Source: Saccharum officinarum (taxonomy: Eukaryota > Streptophyta > Magnoliopsida > Poales > Poaceae). Taken from it: DNA of 64,000 bases. The DNA lies in contig CM036160.1 of the NCBI GenBank assembly GCA_020631735.1, positions 115,302,680 to 115,366,679 on the forward strand. The letters are read 5' to 3'. This document shows, in pieces, positions 1 through 11,700 of the stretch; positions within the stretch are counted from its first letter, which is position 1, and the number at the start of each line of letters is the position of its first letter. The notes beneath the pieces were generated by a model. It was not told the DNA's origin. It made no database searches and saw nothing but the letters and a program-made list of their open reading frames with translations. The position numbers and the translations under genes were made by a program.

Positions 1-2148
1 CCATAGTGTTTGTTTAGGTAGTAGATAGTAGAAAAATTCCTAAATCTGTTGTTTGATACTTTTCATAATGTAAAGTATTTTAAATATCTATTTGAGGCCA
101 TAGTTTGTTATTTTTGTATAGTAAGTTCTAATTATCCAAATGCAGTAAAAATTTTGTGTCATGCTAGTTTTGATATTATTAATCCACTGTAATTTTCTAA
201 GATTTTTCTAAGCTACTAAAATATATGTTGCTGTTCAAGCATAGGGCTAATTAGGGTTTCATTCATTCTTTAATGCAAAAATAGTTAGTAAACTATACTT
301 TGGTGTATCTTTGAAGCATCTTGAGTGTTCACGTGCCCTTGCATGGTAGAGAATAGTGGTGGTAGTTTGCGAGTACATGTTCTTGGATGACGTAGACTAC
401 CTTGTAGAAGAGTCATAAGTTCCACATAATCCGATGGCATAATACATTCATTACACCGTATGCATTCCGCATCTTCATCATCTCATGTCACTTCTGCATT
501 TCACCTATGCATGTTGCACTCATACTTCTGCATCATACAGGATCGCAGGAAGTGGTTCCGGCAGTTGTTCCCGAGGACGCAGAGGAGCAGCCCGAGGAGC
601 CGGAGCCAGCAGAAGTAGAAGAGGAGTCCGGTGAAGAGCTTCCGGAGTGCCCCGACCATCGTCCCAGCTCCTTCGAGCGAGGCAAGCCCCGGAGCATTTC
701 TCCCCGGTTTGCAAATAATTAATTATTAATTTTATTTAATCTGATGCATTAAGTTTAGGAGTTGTTTGCAAACGTTGCTGCATTATACCTTGTTCCACCT
801 TGTTTTACCGATCCTTGTCACCCTGGTGTCCACGGTCAATACTTGCTTAGCTTGCTTAGACCGGTAGAAGTCGGGTGATTGCCTGTCATCCGCGAGCTAT
901 AGGGGATTACCTGGTTTTGTGAAAGAGATGTCATGTGAGAATAACTCAGTGTGGAAATGAATGTGAGACCGGGCGGAAGCTTGCAGGGTTCTGGACTGTA
1001 GTGTCTTCCGTCTGTGTCGATTAAGGACCGTCCGATGTCGGGCCTCGGGTCATGTTGAACGCATGCCTCACATTTAGCTGGCCGGATAAAGTACCTTTCG
1101 ACCGCGAAGCCGGGAGATTATTCGGGCCGAGTGGATTGCCCGCAACGCACTGTACCGGAGCAGTAGTGGCAGGAAACGGGGGCGCGATGATAAGGCCAAA
1201 GAGCAGTCGGGCGGCCCCCGGGTACATGTGGTTCCTGGCAAGCTCGCGACTTTACCTGAATGGTTGACTCGGTGACCAATACCTCACTTTAGCGGGTGAG
1301 TGAGGTTTGTGTGAGGAATAAATTACCAGCTGGTCAATAACCGATTCGAATCGCCATCGTTCACTGGATAGTGAACACTTGACTTGAGTTACTTCATCGT
1401 AGTAATATGGATACAACACTTGGATAGTTATGAGAAAATGACATGGTAATTATTGTCAAATATCAATGGTAATCCTTGCTTGCTCAATTACATGGTTACT
1501 TTAGCATAAAGTGCAAATATAGTTGACAGGAGAATAAAGATTTAGAAGATGACATGCTTTTGTAAATGATTTGCTAAGCTAAAAATGCTTTTCTTGCAAA
1601 TGAGTCAGCTACCCCACCAAAAAGCCTATCATGATCCTTGGAGTCTTTTTGTTTTGGTTCTGTCGGGTAAGTCTAGCTGAGTACCTTCTCGTACTCAGGG
1701 CTTTGTTCCCACTTGTTGCAGATGGACAGATGTACTATGGTTATTGTATCAACTGTCTCTACCCTGCGATGGGCGAAGCCTAGGACCATGGGCAATGGTC
1801 ACTCACTACTCCTCGCCTGATGCTTTTGTGGGAGATGATCGCGAGCTGGCACTGTATTTTGAAAAGATGTGTGTGTGTGTGTGCTTTGAACTAATGCTTC
1901 GCTACTTTATTTGAAACTGGTTTGTAATAACTATGTTTAAACTCCGATGTATTTTGTGCCGCAAACTGCTGTGTAACTTATGAAGGTAATCGCTGAACTT
2001 ATTACGATCTTGGCTGTGATGTGAAATGGTTTGAAATCCGTCGAGATTTCACGGACTACCGGGTTATACGGGCTTAAGTTTGGTAAATTGTCCCATCCGT
2101 TGGATGATTTTCTTACTTAATCTCGTATAATTGGGCGGTTCTGTTACA
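1..2148 (+). repeat. 5' LTR (3' portion) of the gypsy element
   Basis: Near-identical to 10456-12573. It ends in ...TGTTACA directly before the primer site. It contains a short acidic ORF (about 537-720) rich in Glu, Asp and Pro, and a stretch ending TTGTTGCAG|ATGGAC at about 1712-1727 that resembles a splice acceptor followed by a start codon. The first roughly 1.7 kb of the LTR, including its GC-rich block, lie outside the window. Confidence 0.92.
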
Positions 2149-2166
2149 GCTGGCATCGGAGCATGG
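2149..2166 (+). promoter_or_regulatory. Primer binding site, tRNA-iMet type
   Basis: The sequence TGGCATCGGAGCATGG begins two bases after the LTR end. It resembles the TGGTATCAGAGC site that pairs with initiator methionine tRNA in plant LTR elements. Two mismatches suggest decay or a family variant. Confidence 0.75.
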
Positions 2167-2935
2167 TTTAGCGTAATTACTGTTCATAAGTGTATTTAAA
2201 CCAAAACCCTGCTTAAAAAGTGTGATTTTGAAACTAAAAAAAAAGTGTGCCAGTGGTCATATCCTGTATGCCCAGTTAAGGACTCTAGGTGGCTATTTAA
2301 GTACTAACTTGGGGTTCTGCACCATATTTCTTTTTCGTTGCTCATACGGCGTGCTATTGTATGAGTGCCACTTAATTGAGTGGTAATGTATGGATCAGTT
2401 ACCTCTACGCTTCGGTAAGTGTGAGTTGTGAGAGCATGATCGGATACACCGCCGATCTAGGGAAAGTGCTTATATGATACTTGGATAATTACATGTTTTA
2501 CACATGTTTTTATAAAAGTGTCGCATGTGTGGGTGTTCCGTCCGTTGAGGCGATGCCGTCAATAGGACGATGTGTTTGGTAGTCACTACCGTTGTACACG
2601 CATCTGGGGATTCGTGTAAAGCGTGTAGGTAGGTTTACTGCTTTCATGCATTCATGGGGAATGGGCTGAAATGAGTTTTCTGCAGGTACATAACAGCGTA
2701 TCGTGTAGACCGAATTAGTTACGTATATGAGAGATCGTTGTATGCCACCGAATTCACCGTTAGATGCTTTTTTTTCCTAAGTTTGTGAGAACGTAAGACT
2801 CGTGCATGCATCATATTGTTTGTGCATTCCATTCATGGCATGCATTCCTCCCCTTATAAAAGGATTATCCCATTTCGATAAAAGTGACCTCAACTAAAAT
2901 ATGTTCTCACCGGTAATTTAAAACTTGTGCTACAG

Positions 2936-3902
2936 ATGGCCCGCACGAAGCAGACTGCCCGCAAGTCCACTGGAGGAAGAGCACCCCGTCGTCAGCTAGC
3001 CCCGCGGGAGCACCGCAACACGGACACTTTTCTAAGCGAGTTTGGCATGCCCACCTTGCTTTGGAGAGTGCTCCATGATGTGGGGTACCCGAGGGACAAG
3101 AGCCAGTTTACTCTTGGAGCGAGAGCCAGCTAGCTGAAGATGGACTTGCTGTGGTAGAGATCACCGTCCCTGCTCTTGGTGATGCGCCAGAATGGGATGG
3201 TTGGCATTTGGAGTTCGAAGGACGCACTCCAGTCGAGGGTGCAGAGGGCGCAGCTTTTCGCGTCATCCGAGACATCATGAGCAGATTTCCCAATGAGTTA
3301 GCAGCAGCTTTGGCCGGTACCTTCCCGAGAGATGATCCTCGCGACGCCATTTGGGTACAGCCGTAAGGAAGTGCCCTGGTTAGAGGCCCCAGTGAAGGAC
3401 TGGCTAGCGACAATCACACCATGAGTGCCATGTATGCAGCCATCAGAGCATACCAAGGTCTGGAGAATACCTATTGGACCTTGACTGGCCTACGTGGTGA
3501 TGATCGGCTTGAAGCAAGGAAGCAGAAGAAAAAGCAAGCGCGTGCCATAGCTAGCTTGCAGGAGCAGTTGGCTGATATGAGCTGCAGCGGGACCGAGCTC
3601 TCGAGAGAGGCGAGAGTTCCATGCAGCAAGTACAGAGGCTGACTCAGGCCAACAGAATGCAGATCGCTTGTTGGAGCAGCTAGTACAAGAAAGAATGAAG
3701 CCTGGAACGAGAGAGACCTTCTGAGGCAGAGGGTCGAGGAGCTAGAAAAGGTACAATGCCAACTTGCATGAAGAGTTCCATGCCTCTACAACGGATGGGC
3801 CCGTATGCTTCTCCGAACGCCGCTCAGATGGACACGACGGACGACTGCAGCTGAGGTAGCGATGGCGACGCCTCCGACATCGACGATGGCCCCGAGGAGT
3901 AG
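2936..3902 (+). pseudogene. Extra retrotransposon ORF beginning with a histone H3 tail-like sequence
   Basis: The ATG at 2936 opens ARTKQTARKSTGG-R-APR-R-QLA. This matches histone H3 residues 1-21 at 19 positions; Lys14 and Lys18 are Arg, and the match stops after Ala21. The uninterrupted frame runs to 3133. In other frames a tryptophan-containing segment (PEWDGWHLEFEGR, from about 3181) follows, then a Lys/Gln/Glu-rich coiled-coil-like stretch (about 3505-3780) and an acidic end (DGDASDIDDGPEE) stopping at 3902. I read this as one former protein of about 300 residues broken by frameshifts. It lies in sense between the primer site and gag. A sequence like a 3' splice site (TGCTACAG) touches the ATG. 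The similarity to the H3 tail is seen directly; a role in chromatin targeting or mimicry is inference. Confidence 0.8.
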
Positions 3903-4251
3903 GATAGTGTCATGCGTTAGTAGCTAGGCGTGACGCGATGCCTTCTTTTGGGTTCCATGTATCATGATGTATCCTGTTCGACCTTGAGACTGATGATCTT
4001 TGGAGTTTGGTTTGGTATGCGATACCCGAACGCATAAAAGTCCAGTGTATGTATGCTGGCAACATGGTTGTATGGAACGCGATGTTGCTTTTAAAGTAAC
4101 TTAATTGGTGCTGTTGTTCAATTGGAATGAATTATTGCGCCTCTGTTTTCTTGTATGACTTGTTCTCTCCAATGAATTCAGTATGGCATGATTGTTCCTC
4201 GGACATAATTTTACAACTTCACTCAATGGTGCTTGTTGCTGAAATATGCAG

Positions 4252-5400
4252 ATGGCCAACACTCGTCCGCTACGTACGAAGCCGCTGAGACTGGTGGCAA
4301 CGGTGCAGGAGCTGGTGGAAGTGGTGCCAACAATGTCAACCACCAGGAACCACGTCCAGAACCACATTTGCCCCCTCCTCCGCCGCTTACCGCAAAATGT
4401 TCTTCAACACAGTTCTTGGAAGTCAACGCAGTACTGAACAATCACAGAGGAATATGGAAGACTTTCTGCGTACCATCGCGGAAAATGTTCAAAGAGGAAA
4501 TAACCAAGGTGGTGGCCATGGAGTGAACCAGTACAGCAGTTTCAAGGATTTCATGGATACGAGGCCACCTATTTCAAAGAAGCAGCAGAGCCACTTGATG
4601 CCGAAGAAGGATTAACACTATGGAAGATAAGTTCCGTGTGTTAAGGATGACAGAAGTTCTGAAAGTAGAGTATGCTGCAATAGCAGTTACAAGGACCAGC
4701 AGGAATGTGGTGGAGCGCATCACCGCAGTACTTTCCTCCTAATGCCCAGATCTCTTGGAGGGATTTCACTGAAGCTTTTAAGGGAGTTTATATTCTCCCC
4801 AGGTTGGTTGAGATGAGCTTGGAGAGTTTAGCCTTGAATCAGGGTACCAGACTGTGACACAGTATCTGCATGCCTTTAATAACTTTGCCGCTATGCCCCA
4901 GACATGGTTGACACAGATGCAAAGAAGATTGCTAGTTTCAAGAGAGGGTTGAGTCCGAAGATGATGAAGCATGTGGGTACCAATACCCGCAACAGATTCA
5001 ACGACTTTATCAGTGACTGTTTGAAGCAAGAGAAGAACAATAATGCTTACACCGCATCCAAGAACCGCAAGAGAGTGTTCGAGTCAGGACCATCCCAGTC
5101 CAGAGTTGTCACTGCCAATCGTTCATCTATCGTCCGTCCGCACCTGGTGCGAGGTTCAGGCCGCCGCAGCATAAAACCAGAATTACAAGGGGCCACAGAA
5201 ACCGTACAAGATCGTAGTGCCGCCAACAAAGACAGCGCAGCTGCAGAACAGAGCAACTCCAAGGAGCTATAGGGTCTGCTGGTACAGTGAAAGGCCCTGC
5301 TACAACTGTGGTCAGCCAGGCACTTTTCAAAGTTCTGCCTTATCCGCCTAAAAAGAAGCAACAGACTTACAATGCTCGTGTACACCACACGCCATTGATA
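4252..5400 (+). pseudogene. gag of the Ty3/gypsy element
   Basis: The ATG at 4252 starts MANTRPLRTKPLR and is preceded by ATATGCAG, again acceptor-like. Capsid-type sequence follows across frames: FKDFMDTRPP at about 4540, then the run VDTDAKKIASFKRGLSPKMM (about 4907) and NTRNRFNDFISDCLKQEKNN (about 4983). A zinc-knuckle start, CYNCGQPG, is at about 5299, but its His and last Cys are lost by a frameshift. Several one-base frameshifts and stops break the frame. Gag would package the element RNA. The family assignment is secure from order and motifs. Confidence 0.85.
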
Positions 5401-5440
5401 AGTTCCTGAGGGAGAGCCCGTAACTGCTGGTAAGTTTCTT

Positions 5441-8400
5441 GTGAACCATCCACCTGCCGCAGTTGTTCTTTTTGATTCTGGATCTTCGCATTCTTTTATG
5501 AGTCAAGCATTTGCACGGAAGCATGAACAGCTATGCACAGAATTGAGTTATGGTTATCGCATAAGTTCAGCAGGAGCTGATGTGTTAACCAATAAGATGG
5601 TTAGAGGGGCAACCCTTGAGTTAGGTAGTCGGAAGTTCCGAGTGAACCTGGTAGTTATGCCTGGACTAGTTTTGGATGTAATAATAGGAATGAACTGGAT
5701 GAAAGACTGGGAAGCAGTCATAGATACAAGCAGTAGGATGCTTACCTTAAAAGATCCCCAGGCAGAGGGTACTTTCCAGGTACCATTGCCTAAAAGAACA
5801 GATCTTGTGAGTGTGGACCTGTGCCATGGAAGTCGCTCCTATCCATCAGATCCCAGTATATGTGAGTTCCCGGATGTGTTTCCAGACGAGTTGCCTGGCC
5901 TTCCTCCAGATAGAGATGTTGAGTTTGGAATCGAGTTGATCCCCGGGACAGCTCCAATTTCGAGGAGACCTTATATCGGATGCCTCCGGATGAGTTAGCT
6001 GAGTTGAAGAAACAGTTGAAGAGTTTGTTAAAAAAGGGGTTTATTCGCCCAAGTAAGTCTGAATGGGGATGTCCTGCCGTTGTTTAAAGAAAAAGAAAGA
6101 GGGTACTCTCAGGATGTGTGTGGATTATCGACCTCTTAACGCTGTAACTATCAAGAATAAATATCCCTTGGCCTCATATTGATGTCTGTTTGATCAGTTT
6201 AGCTAAAGCCAGAGTGTTCTCCAAGATAACTTAAGGTCTGGTATCATCAGATAAAGATTAGACCTCAAATGTTCCGAAAACCGCCTTTCTACCAGATACG
6301 GGTTGTACGAGTATCTTGTTATGTCATTTGGACTAACAAATGCTCCTGCATATTTTATGTATCTGATGAATACAGTTTTCATGCCAGAGTTGGACAATTT
6401 GTAGTTGTCTTCATTGATGACATTCTAGTATACTCTGAAAACGAGAAAGAGCATGAAGAGCATCTGAAATGTGTCTTGACCAGGTGAGGGATCATAAGTT
6501 ATATGCTAAGTTCAGCAAATGTGAATTTTGGTTGAAGAAAGTTCCTTTCCTCGGTCATATCCTATCTGAGAATGGAGTTTCTGTAGATCCGAGTAAAGTG
6601 CAAGAGGTTATGGATTGGAAGACTCCAACCACAGTGTCAGAAGTCAGAAGTTTCCTAGGGTTAGCGGGTTACTATCGCCGTTTTATCCCAGACTTCTCGA
6701 AGATTGCCAAGCCTATGACAAGTCTGTTACAGAAAGATCACAAGTTTGTGGACAGAGGAGTGTGAGACAGCTTTCCATACCTTGCGGAAACTGTTGACCA
6801 CTGCTCCAGTTGCCACAACCCGACATCGAGAAACCTTTTGATGTGTTCTGCGACGCATCAAAAACAGGATTAGGGTGTGTGCTAATGCAAGAAGAAGAGT
6901 AATTGCTTATGCCTCCCGGCAGTTGAGAAAACATGAAATCAATTATCCGACCCACGATCTTGAGCTTGCCGCTGTGGTGCATGCCTTAAAGATTTGGAGA
7001 CACTATCTGCTGGGTAATATGTGCAATATTTTCACCCGATCATAAGAGTCTCAAGTACATTTTCACCCAACCAGAATTGAACATGAGACAGCGGATAGGT
7101 TAGAACTGATCAAAGACTACAACTTGAATGTACAGTATCACCCTGGGAAAGCCAATGTGGTAGCTGATGCTTTAAGCAGAAAATCACATTGTCTGAATGT
7201 GCAACCCTTGCTTGAAGATGGTTTCGATCTAATGCACCCTGCCGTGCTACAAAGTATTCAGGTCAGTTGTTCCTTGGAGAGTAAGATTATAGAAGGTCAG
7301 AAAACAGACAAGGGGATATTCCACATCAAAAAGAAGATTCAAGAAGAACCCTCGAAACACTTCAGGGTGGATGAGCAGGATGTGTTGTGGTTCGACAACC
7401 GTCTTGTTGTTCCAAAGGATAGAGAGCTTAAGAATAAAATTTTGGATGAAGCTCATCTCTCTATATGTCTATTCATCCTGGCAGCAGTAAAATATATCAA
7501 GAACTAAGACCTCGTTATTGGTGGACCAAGATGAAGAAGGAAATTGCAGCGTATTAGCCAGATGTGACACATGTTGTAGAGTAAAAGCAATTCACATGAA
7601 GCCTGCCGGAATGCTACAACCTTTGTCAGTGCCGAGTTGGAAGTGGGATGACATAAGTATGGATTTTATCACGGGTCTACCCACTACTCAAAAAGGTCAC
7701 GATTCCATTTGGGTAATTGTGGATCGTCTTACTAAGACAGCCCACTTTCTGCCTGTCAAAACGGAACATAGACCACCTCAATATGCTGAGAAGTATATTG
7801 CGGAGATTGTGAGGTTGCATGGCATACCAAAACTATAGTGTCTGACAGAGGGTCACAGTTCACTGCTCACTTTTGGGAGCACTTGCACAAAGGTTTGGGA
7901 CTAGTCTGATTCGTAGCACTGCCTATCATCCTCAAACAGATGGTCAAACTGAGAGAGTTAATGCTGTTCTAGAAGATATGTTAAAGCCTGTGTGTTGTCT
8001 TCCAGAGGTTCATGGAGTCATGGTTACCATTAGCAGAGTTCTCATACAATAACAGCTATCAAGAGAGTATCAAGATGGCACTTTTGAGGCTCTGTATGGC
8101 CGAAAGTGTAGAACACCGTTAAACTGGATTGAGCCCGGAGAAAGAAGGTATTATGGTATTGACTTCGTAGAAGAAGCGAAAGGAAAGTTCATATCATCCA
8201 GCAAGAATATGAGAGCAGCCCAGTCACGTCAGCAAAAGTTATGCAGATAAGAGAAGGAGACCGCTTTGTGTTCGAAGTTGGTGACTATGTCTATCTAAAA
8301 GTTAACCAATGAAAAGAAAAGATTTGTGTGCGCAGAAAGCTGGCCGCCAGATTTGTGGGACCTTATAAAATCCTGGAACGGAAGGGTCCTGTGGCTTACA

Positions 8401-8695
8401 AATTGGATTTACCAGAGTCAATGGGTGCTATATTCCCAGTTTTTCATGTATCACATCTTAAGAAGTGTTTGCGCGTTCCAGAGGAAAGGATTGAACCTCG
8501 AGGCATAAAACTAAAGTCAGATTTGGTGTATCGTGAGCAACCAGTTCGAGTATTGGATACCAAGGAAAGGGCTACTCGAAACAGTGTGGTGAAAACGTAT
8601 AAGATACAATGGAGTCATCACGATGAAGGGATGCATCTTGGGAAACGGGTGAATACTTAAAGAACGCCTATGAAGATTTTTATAATAAATGGTTC
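5441..8695 (+). pseudogene. pol of the Ty3/gypsy element (protease, RT, RNase H, integrase, chromodomain-like end)
   Basis: 5441-5998 is an aspartic protease segment with [12 protein letters not shown] follows, with the catalytic FIDDILVY at about 6409-6432 and [19 protein letters not shown] at about 6661. RNase H has [14 protein letters not shown] at about 6846. The integrase zinc-binding part includes CDTC (about 7565). Core motifs are MDFITGLP (about 7660), SDRGSQF (about 7840) and [13 protein letters not shown] (about 7923). The C-terminal end (about 8530-8660: VRVLDTKERATRN, YKIQWSHHDEG) resembles a degraded plant chromodomain. Stops and one-base frameshifts occur about every 100-300 bases, so no functional polyprotein can be read as given. 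Confidence 0.9.
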
Positions 8696-8726
8696 GTAAC
8701 CCAAATCTCGGGACGAGATTTTTTAT

Positions 8727-8738
8727 AAGGGGGAGGGC
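8727..8738 (+). promoter_or_regulatory. Polypurine tract
   Basis: AAGGGGGAGGGC lies immediately before the 3' LTR start (TGTAACACTCCGG at 8739). This is the expected position for the plus-strand primer. Confidence 0.8.
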
Positions 8739-11700
8739 TGTAACACTCCGGTGTTAAGCAATGCATTTTTGCATGGCAATCATATTGCATAGCATTCATA
8801 TCATTATAATCATGTATGATAATGTATAATTCGATTAAAATAAAAGCTTAAACATGCATATTTAATGACTATAATAATATGATAATCACATTATATCAAA
8901 AGCCTTGCAACCATAATTCTTACATCACTTGGAACCCTAGTTCAATCTTGGAGCAACTAGATGACTCAAATTTTGTCAAAAACTTGTTAAAAATATTTAT
9001 TAAAAATATTCAAAATATCTCCTATTTTAGCTTTTATTCTGCATTCAAAATCTATTAAGAATTTTTCAGTTGGCCCTTAATCAAAGTTGTAGAGAATTTA
9101 TTTCTGAGCAACTTTTATTTTTGGGTCAAATTCCAGAAAATGTCTTCTTCTTGTTCAAAATGTAGTTTGAAGTTTGAATTTCATTTGATTTGAAATTGAA
9201 AAAAAAAACCGAATTTCGCCTTAGCAGGCCGCCGCCCCGGATTCGGCCGCTGCCGAATCGGCCCGCGCAGCTCTCCGCGCGCACGCCCGCGCGACGCAGG
9301 CCTCGGCCCGCGACCACCCGGCCTCCCTCCTCCTCCGCGCGCCGCGCACACTCGCTGGCGCGCGACAGATGCGCGTCGCCCGCGTGTCGGCCATGCGCTG
9401 CAGCCGCTCGCCGCGCGGCTCGCCTCGCTCTCCCTCCTCTGCCACCGCTCGAGCGCGCTCAAAACCGCCTGCCCGAGGCCCTCCTCGCTCCCTCACTCCC
9501 CCCTCGCTCGCCAGCCGCTCCTTCTCCCCAAACCGAGCGGGCGAACGGCTCACCGCCGCGAGCTCCGACTTCGCTCCCCCGTTCCACGTCGGAAATCCAC
9601 CACGCCAAATCCATCTTGCACCGAGCTCCGCCCCATCCTCTCCTCTCCGAACAAGCGTCGCCAGCCCCTCCTTAGCCACGGTAGGATTCAATTTCCGGCC
9701 GCCTCGCCGCGCCACCGCGACGGTGGCCGCCGAGCGTGCTCCGCCCACCGCCTCGCTCGTTCCTTCTCCCTCTCCCAAGCCTCCCCTCGGTCCGCTAGCT
9801 CCTTGCGAACGTGGTGCGCGAGCTCGCTGGTCGGTTCGGCCGGAGCCGGCCGTTGCCGCGACCGCCCCGCGGCGTCGCCTGTGGACGCCGGCGACGCGCA
9901 CGCGCTCGGGTCCCCCCTCTCGGTGGCTGGACCGCGCCTGCGGGCCGAGCCCAGCAGGCCGCTCGGTCTTCTCCCCCGCGCGCAAGCTGGGCCGCGGCAG
10001 CCGTGGGCCGCTTTGTTTTTCCCGGGCCGGCCCAGCGTCTTAAAAAGAAATCCATTTCCATTTTCTTTTTAATATCTTGATAAAAATACTTTGGAAATAT
10101 GTTTTAGCAGTCATTTCAGCTCCAAAAAATATGAAATAAATTTCTTTAGATGCAATGGAACCAGATCTATGATCTAAAATTATTGCATGTCATATTTGAT
10201 GTACTTTTCTGTAGAGTTTTTAATTAACTATTGAAATGGCTGTTTTCTTGTTAATTGCTTAATAAAATCTAGAAAAATCAGAAAAATATGATTCCAAGTT
10301 TATTAATCTTTTTATGCATGTACTTGCTAGGGAAATTTTATCTCATGACTGTTCTGTAGAAAAATTATAGTGTAGTTCAAAGCTTCCTATCACTGATAAT
10401 TGTTATTTTTGTTATTTAAATAAATTTGAATAAAACATGCAAGTGATAATTTTTCCATAGTGTTTGTTTAGGTAGTAGATAGTAGAAAAATTCCTAGTTG
10501 TTTGATACTTTTCATAATGTAAAGTATTTAAATATCTATTTGAGGCCATAGTTTGTTATTTTTGTATAGTAAGTTCTAATTATCAAATGCCAGTAAAAAT
10601 TTTGTGTCATGCTATTTGATATTATTAATCCACTGTAATTTCTAAGATTTTCTAAGCTACTAAAATATATGTTGCTGTTCAAGCATAAGGGCTAATTAGG
10701 GTTTTCATTCATTCTTTAATGCAAAAATAGTTAGTAAACTATACTTTGGTGTATCTTGAAGCATCTTGAGTGTTCACGTGCCCTTGCATGGTAGAGAATA
10801 GTGGTGGTAGTTTGCGAGTACATGTTCTTGGATGACGTAGACTACCTTGTAGAAGAGTCATAAGTTCCACATAATCCGATGGCATTAATACATTCATTAC
10901 ACCGTATGCATTCCGCATCTTCATCATCTCATGTCACTTCTGCATTTCACCTATGCATGTTGCACTCATACTTCTGCATCTATAAGGATCGCAGGAAGTG
11001 GTTCCGGCAGTTGTTCCCGAGGACGCAGAGGAGCAGCCCGAGGAGCCGGAGCCAGCAGAAGTAGAAGAGGAGTCCGGTGAAGAGCTTCCGGAGTGCCCGA
11101 CCATCGTCCCAGCTCCTTCGAGCGAGCAAGCCCCGGAGCATTTCTCCCCGTTTGCAAATAATTAATTATTAATTTTATTTAATCTGATGCATTAAGTTTA
11201 GGAGTGTTTGCAAAACGTTGCTGCATTATACCTTGTTCCACCTTGTTTACCGATCCTTGTCACCCTGGTGTCCACGGTCAATACTTGCTTAGCTTGCTTA
11301 GACGGTAGAAGTCGGGTGATTGCCTGTCATCCGCGAGCTATAGGGATTACCTGGTTTTGTGAAGAGATGTCATGTGAGAAATAACTCAGTGTGGAAATGA
11401 ATGTGAGACCGGGCGGAAGCTTGCAGGGTTCTGGACTGTAGTGTCTTCCGTCTGTGTCGATTAAGGACCGTCCGATGTCGGCCTCGGGTCATGTTGAACG
11501 CATGCCTCACATTTAGCTGCCGGATAAAGTACCCTTTCGACCGCGAAGCCGGGAGATTATTCGGGCCGAGTGGATTGCCCGCAACGCACTGTACCGAGCA
11601 GTAGTGGCAGGAAACGGGGCGCGATGATAAGGCCAAAGAGCAGTCGGGCGGCCCCCGGGGTACATGTGGTTCCTGGCAAGCTCGCGACTTTACCTGAATG

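Noticed and set aside
9221..9985. Long minus-strand open frame of 254 codons within the 3' LTR (and overlapping plus-strand frames)
   Set aside because: The block is GC-rich and open in several frames on both strands, with Arg/Ala/Gly/Pro-only composition and no domain. The 5' LTR copy is outside the window, so no conservation test is possible.
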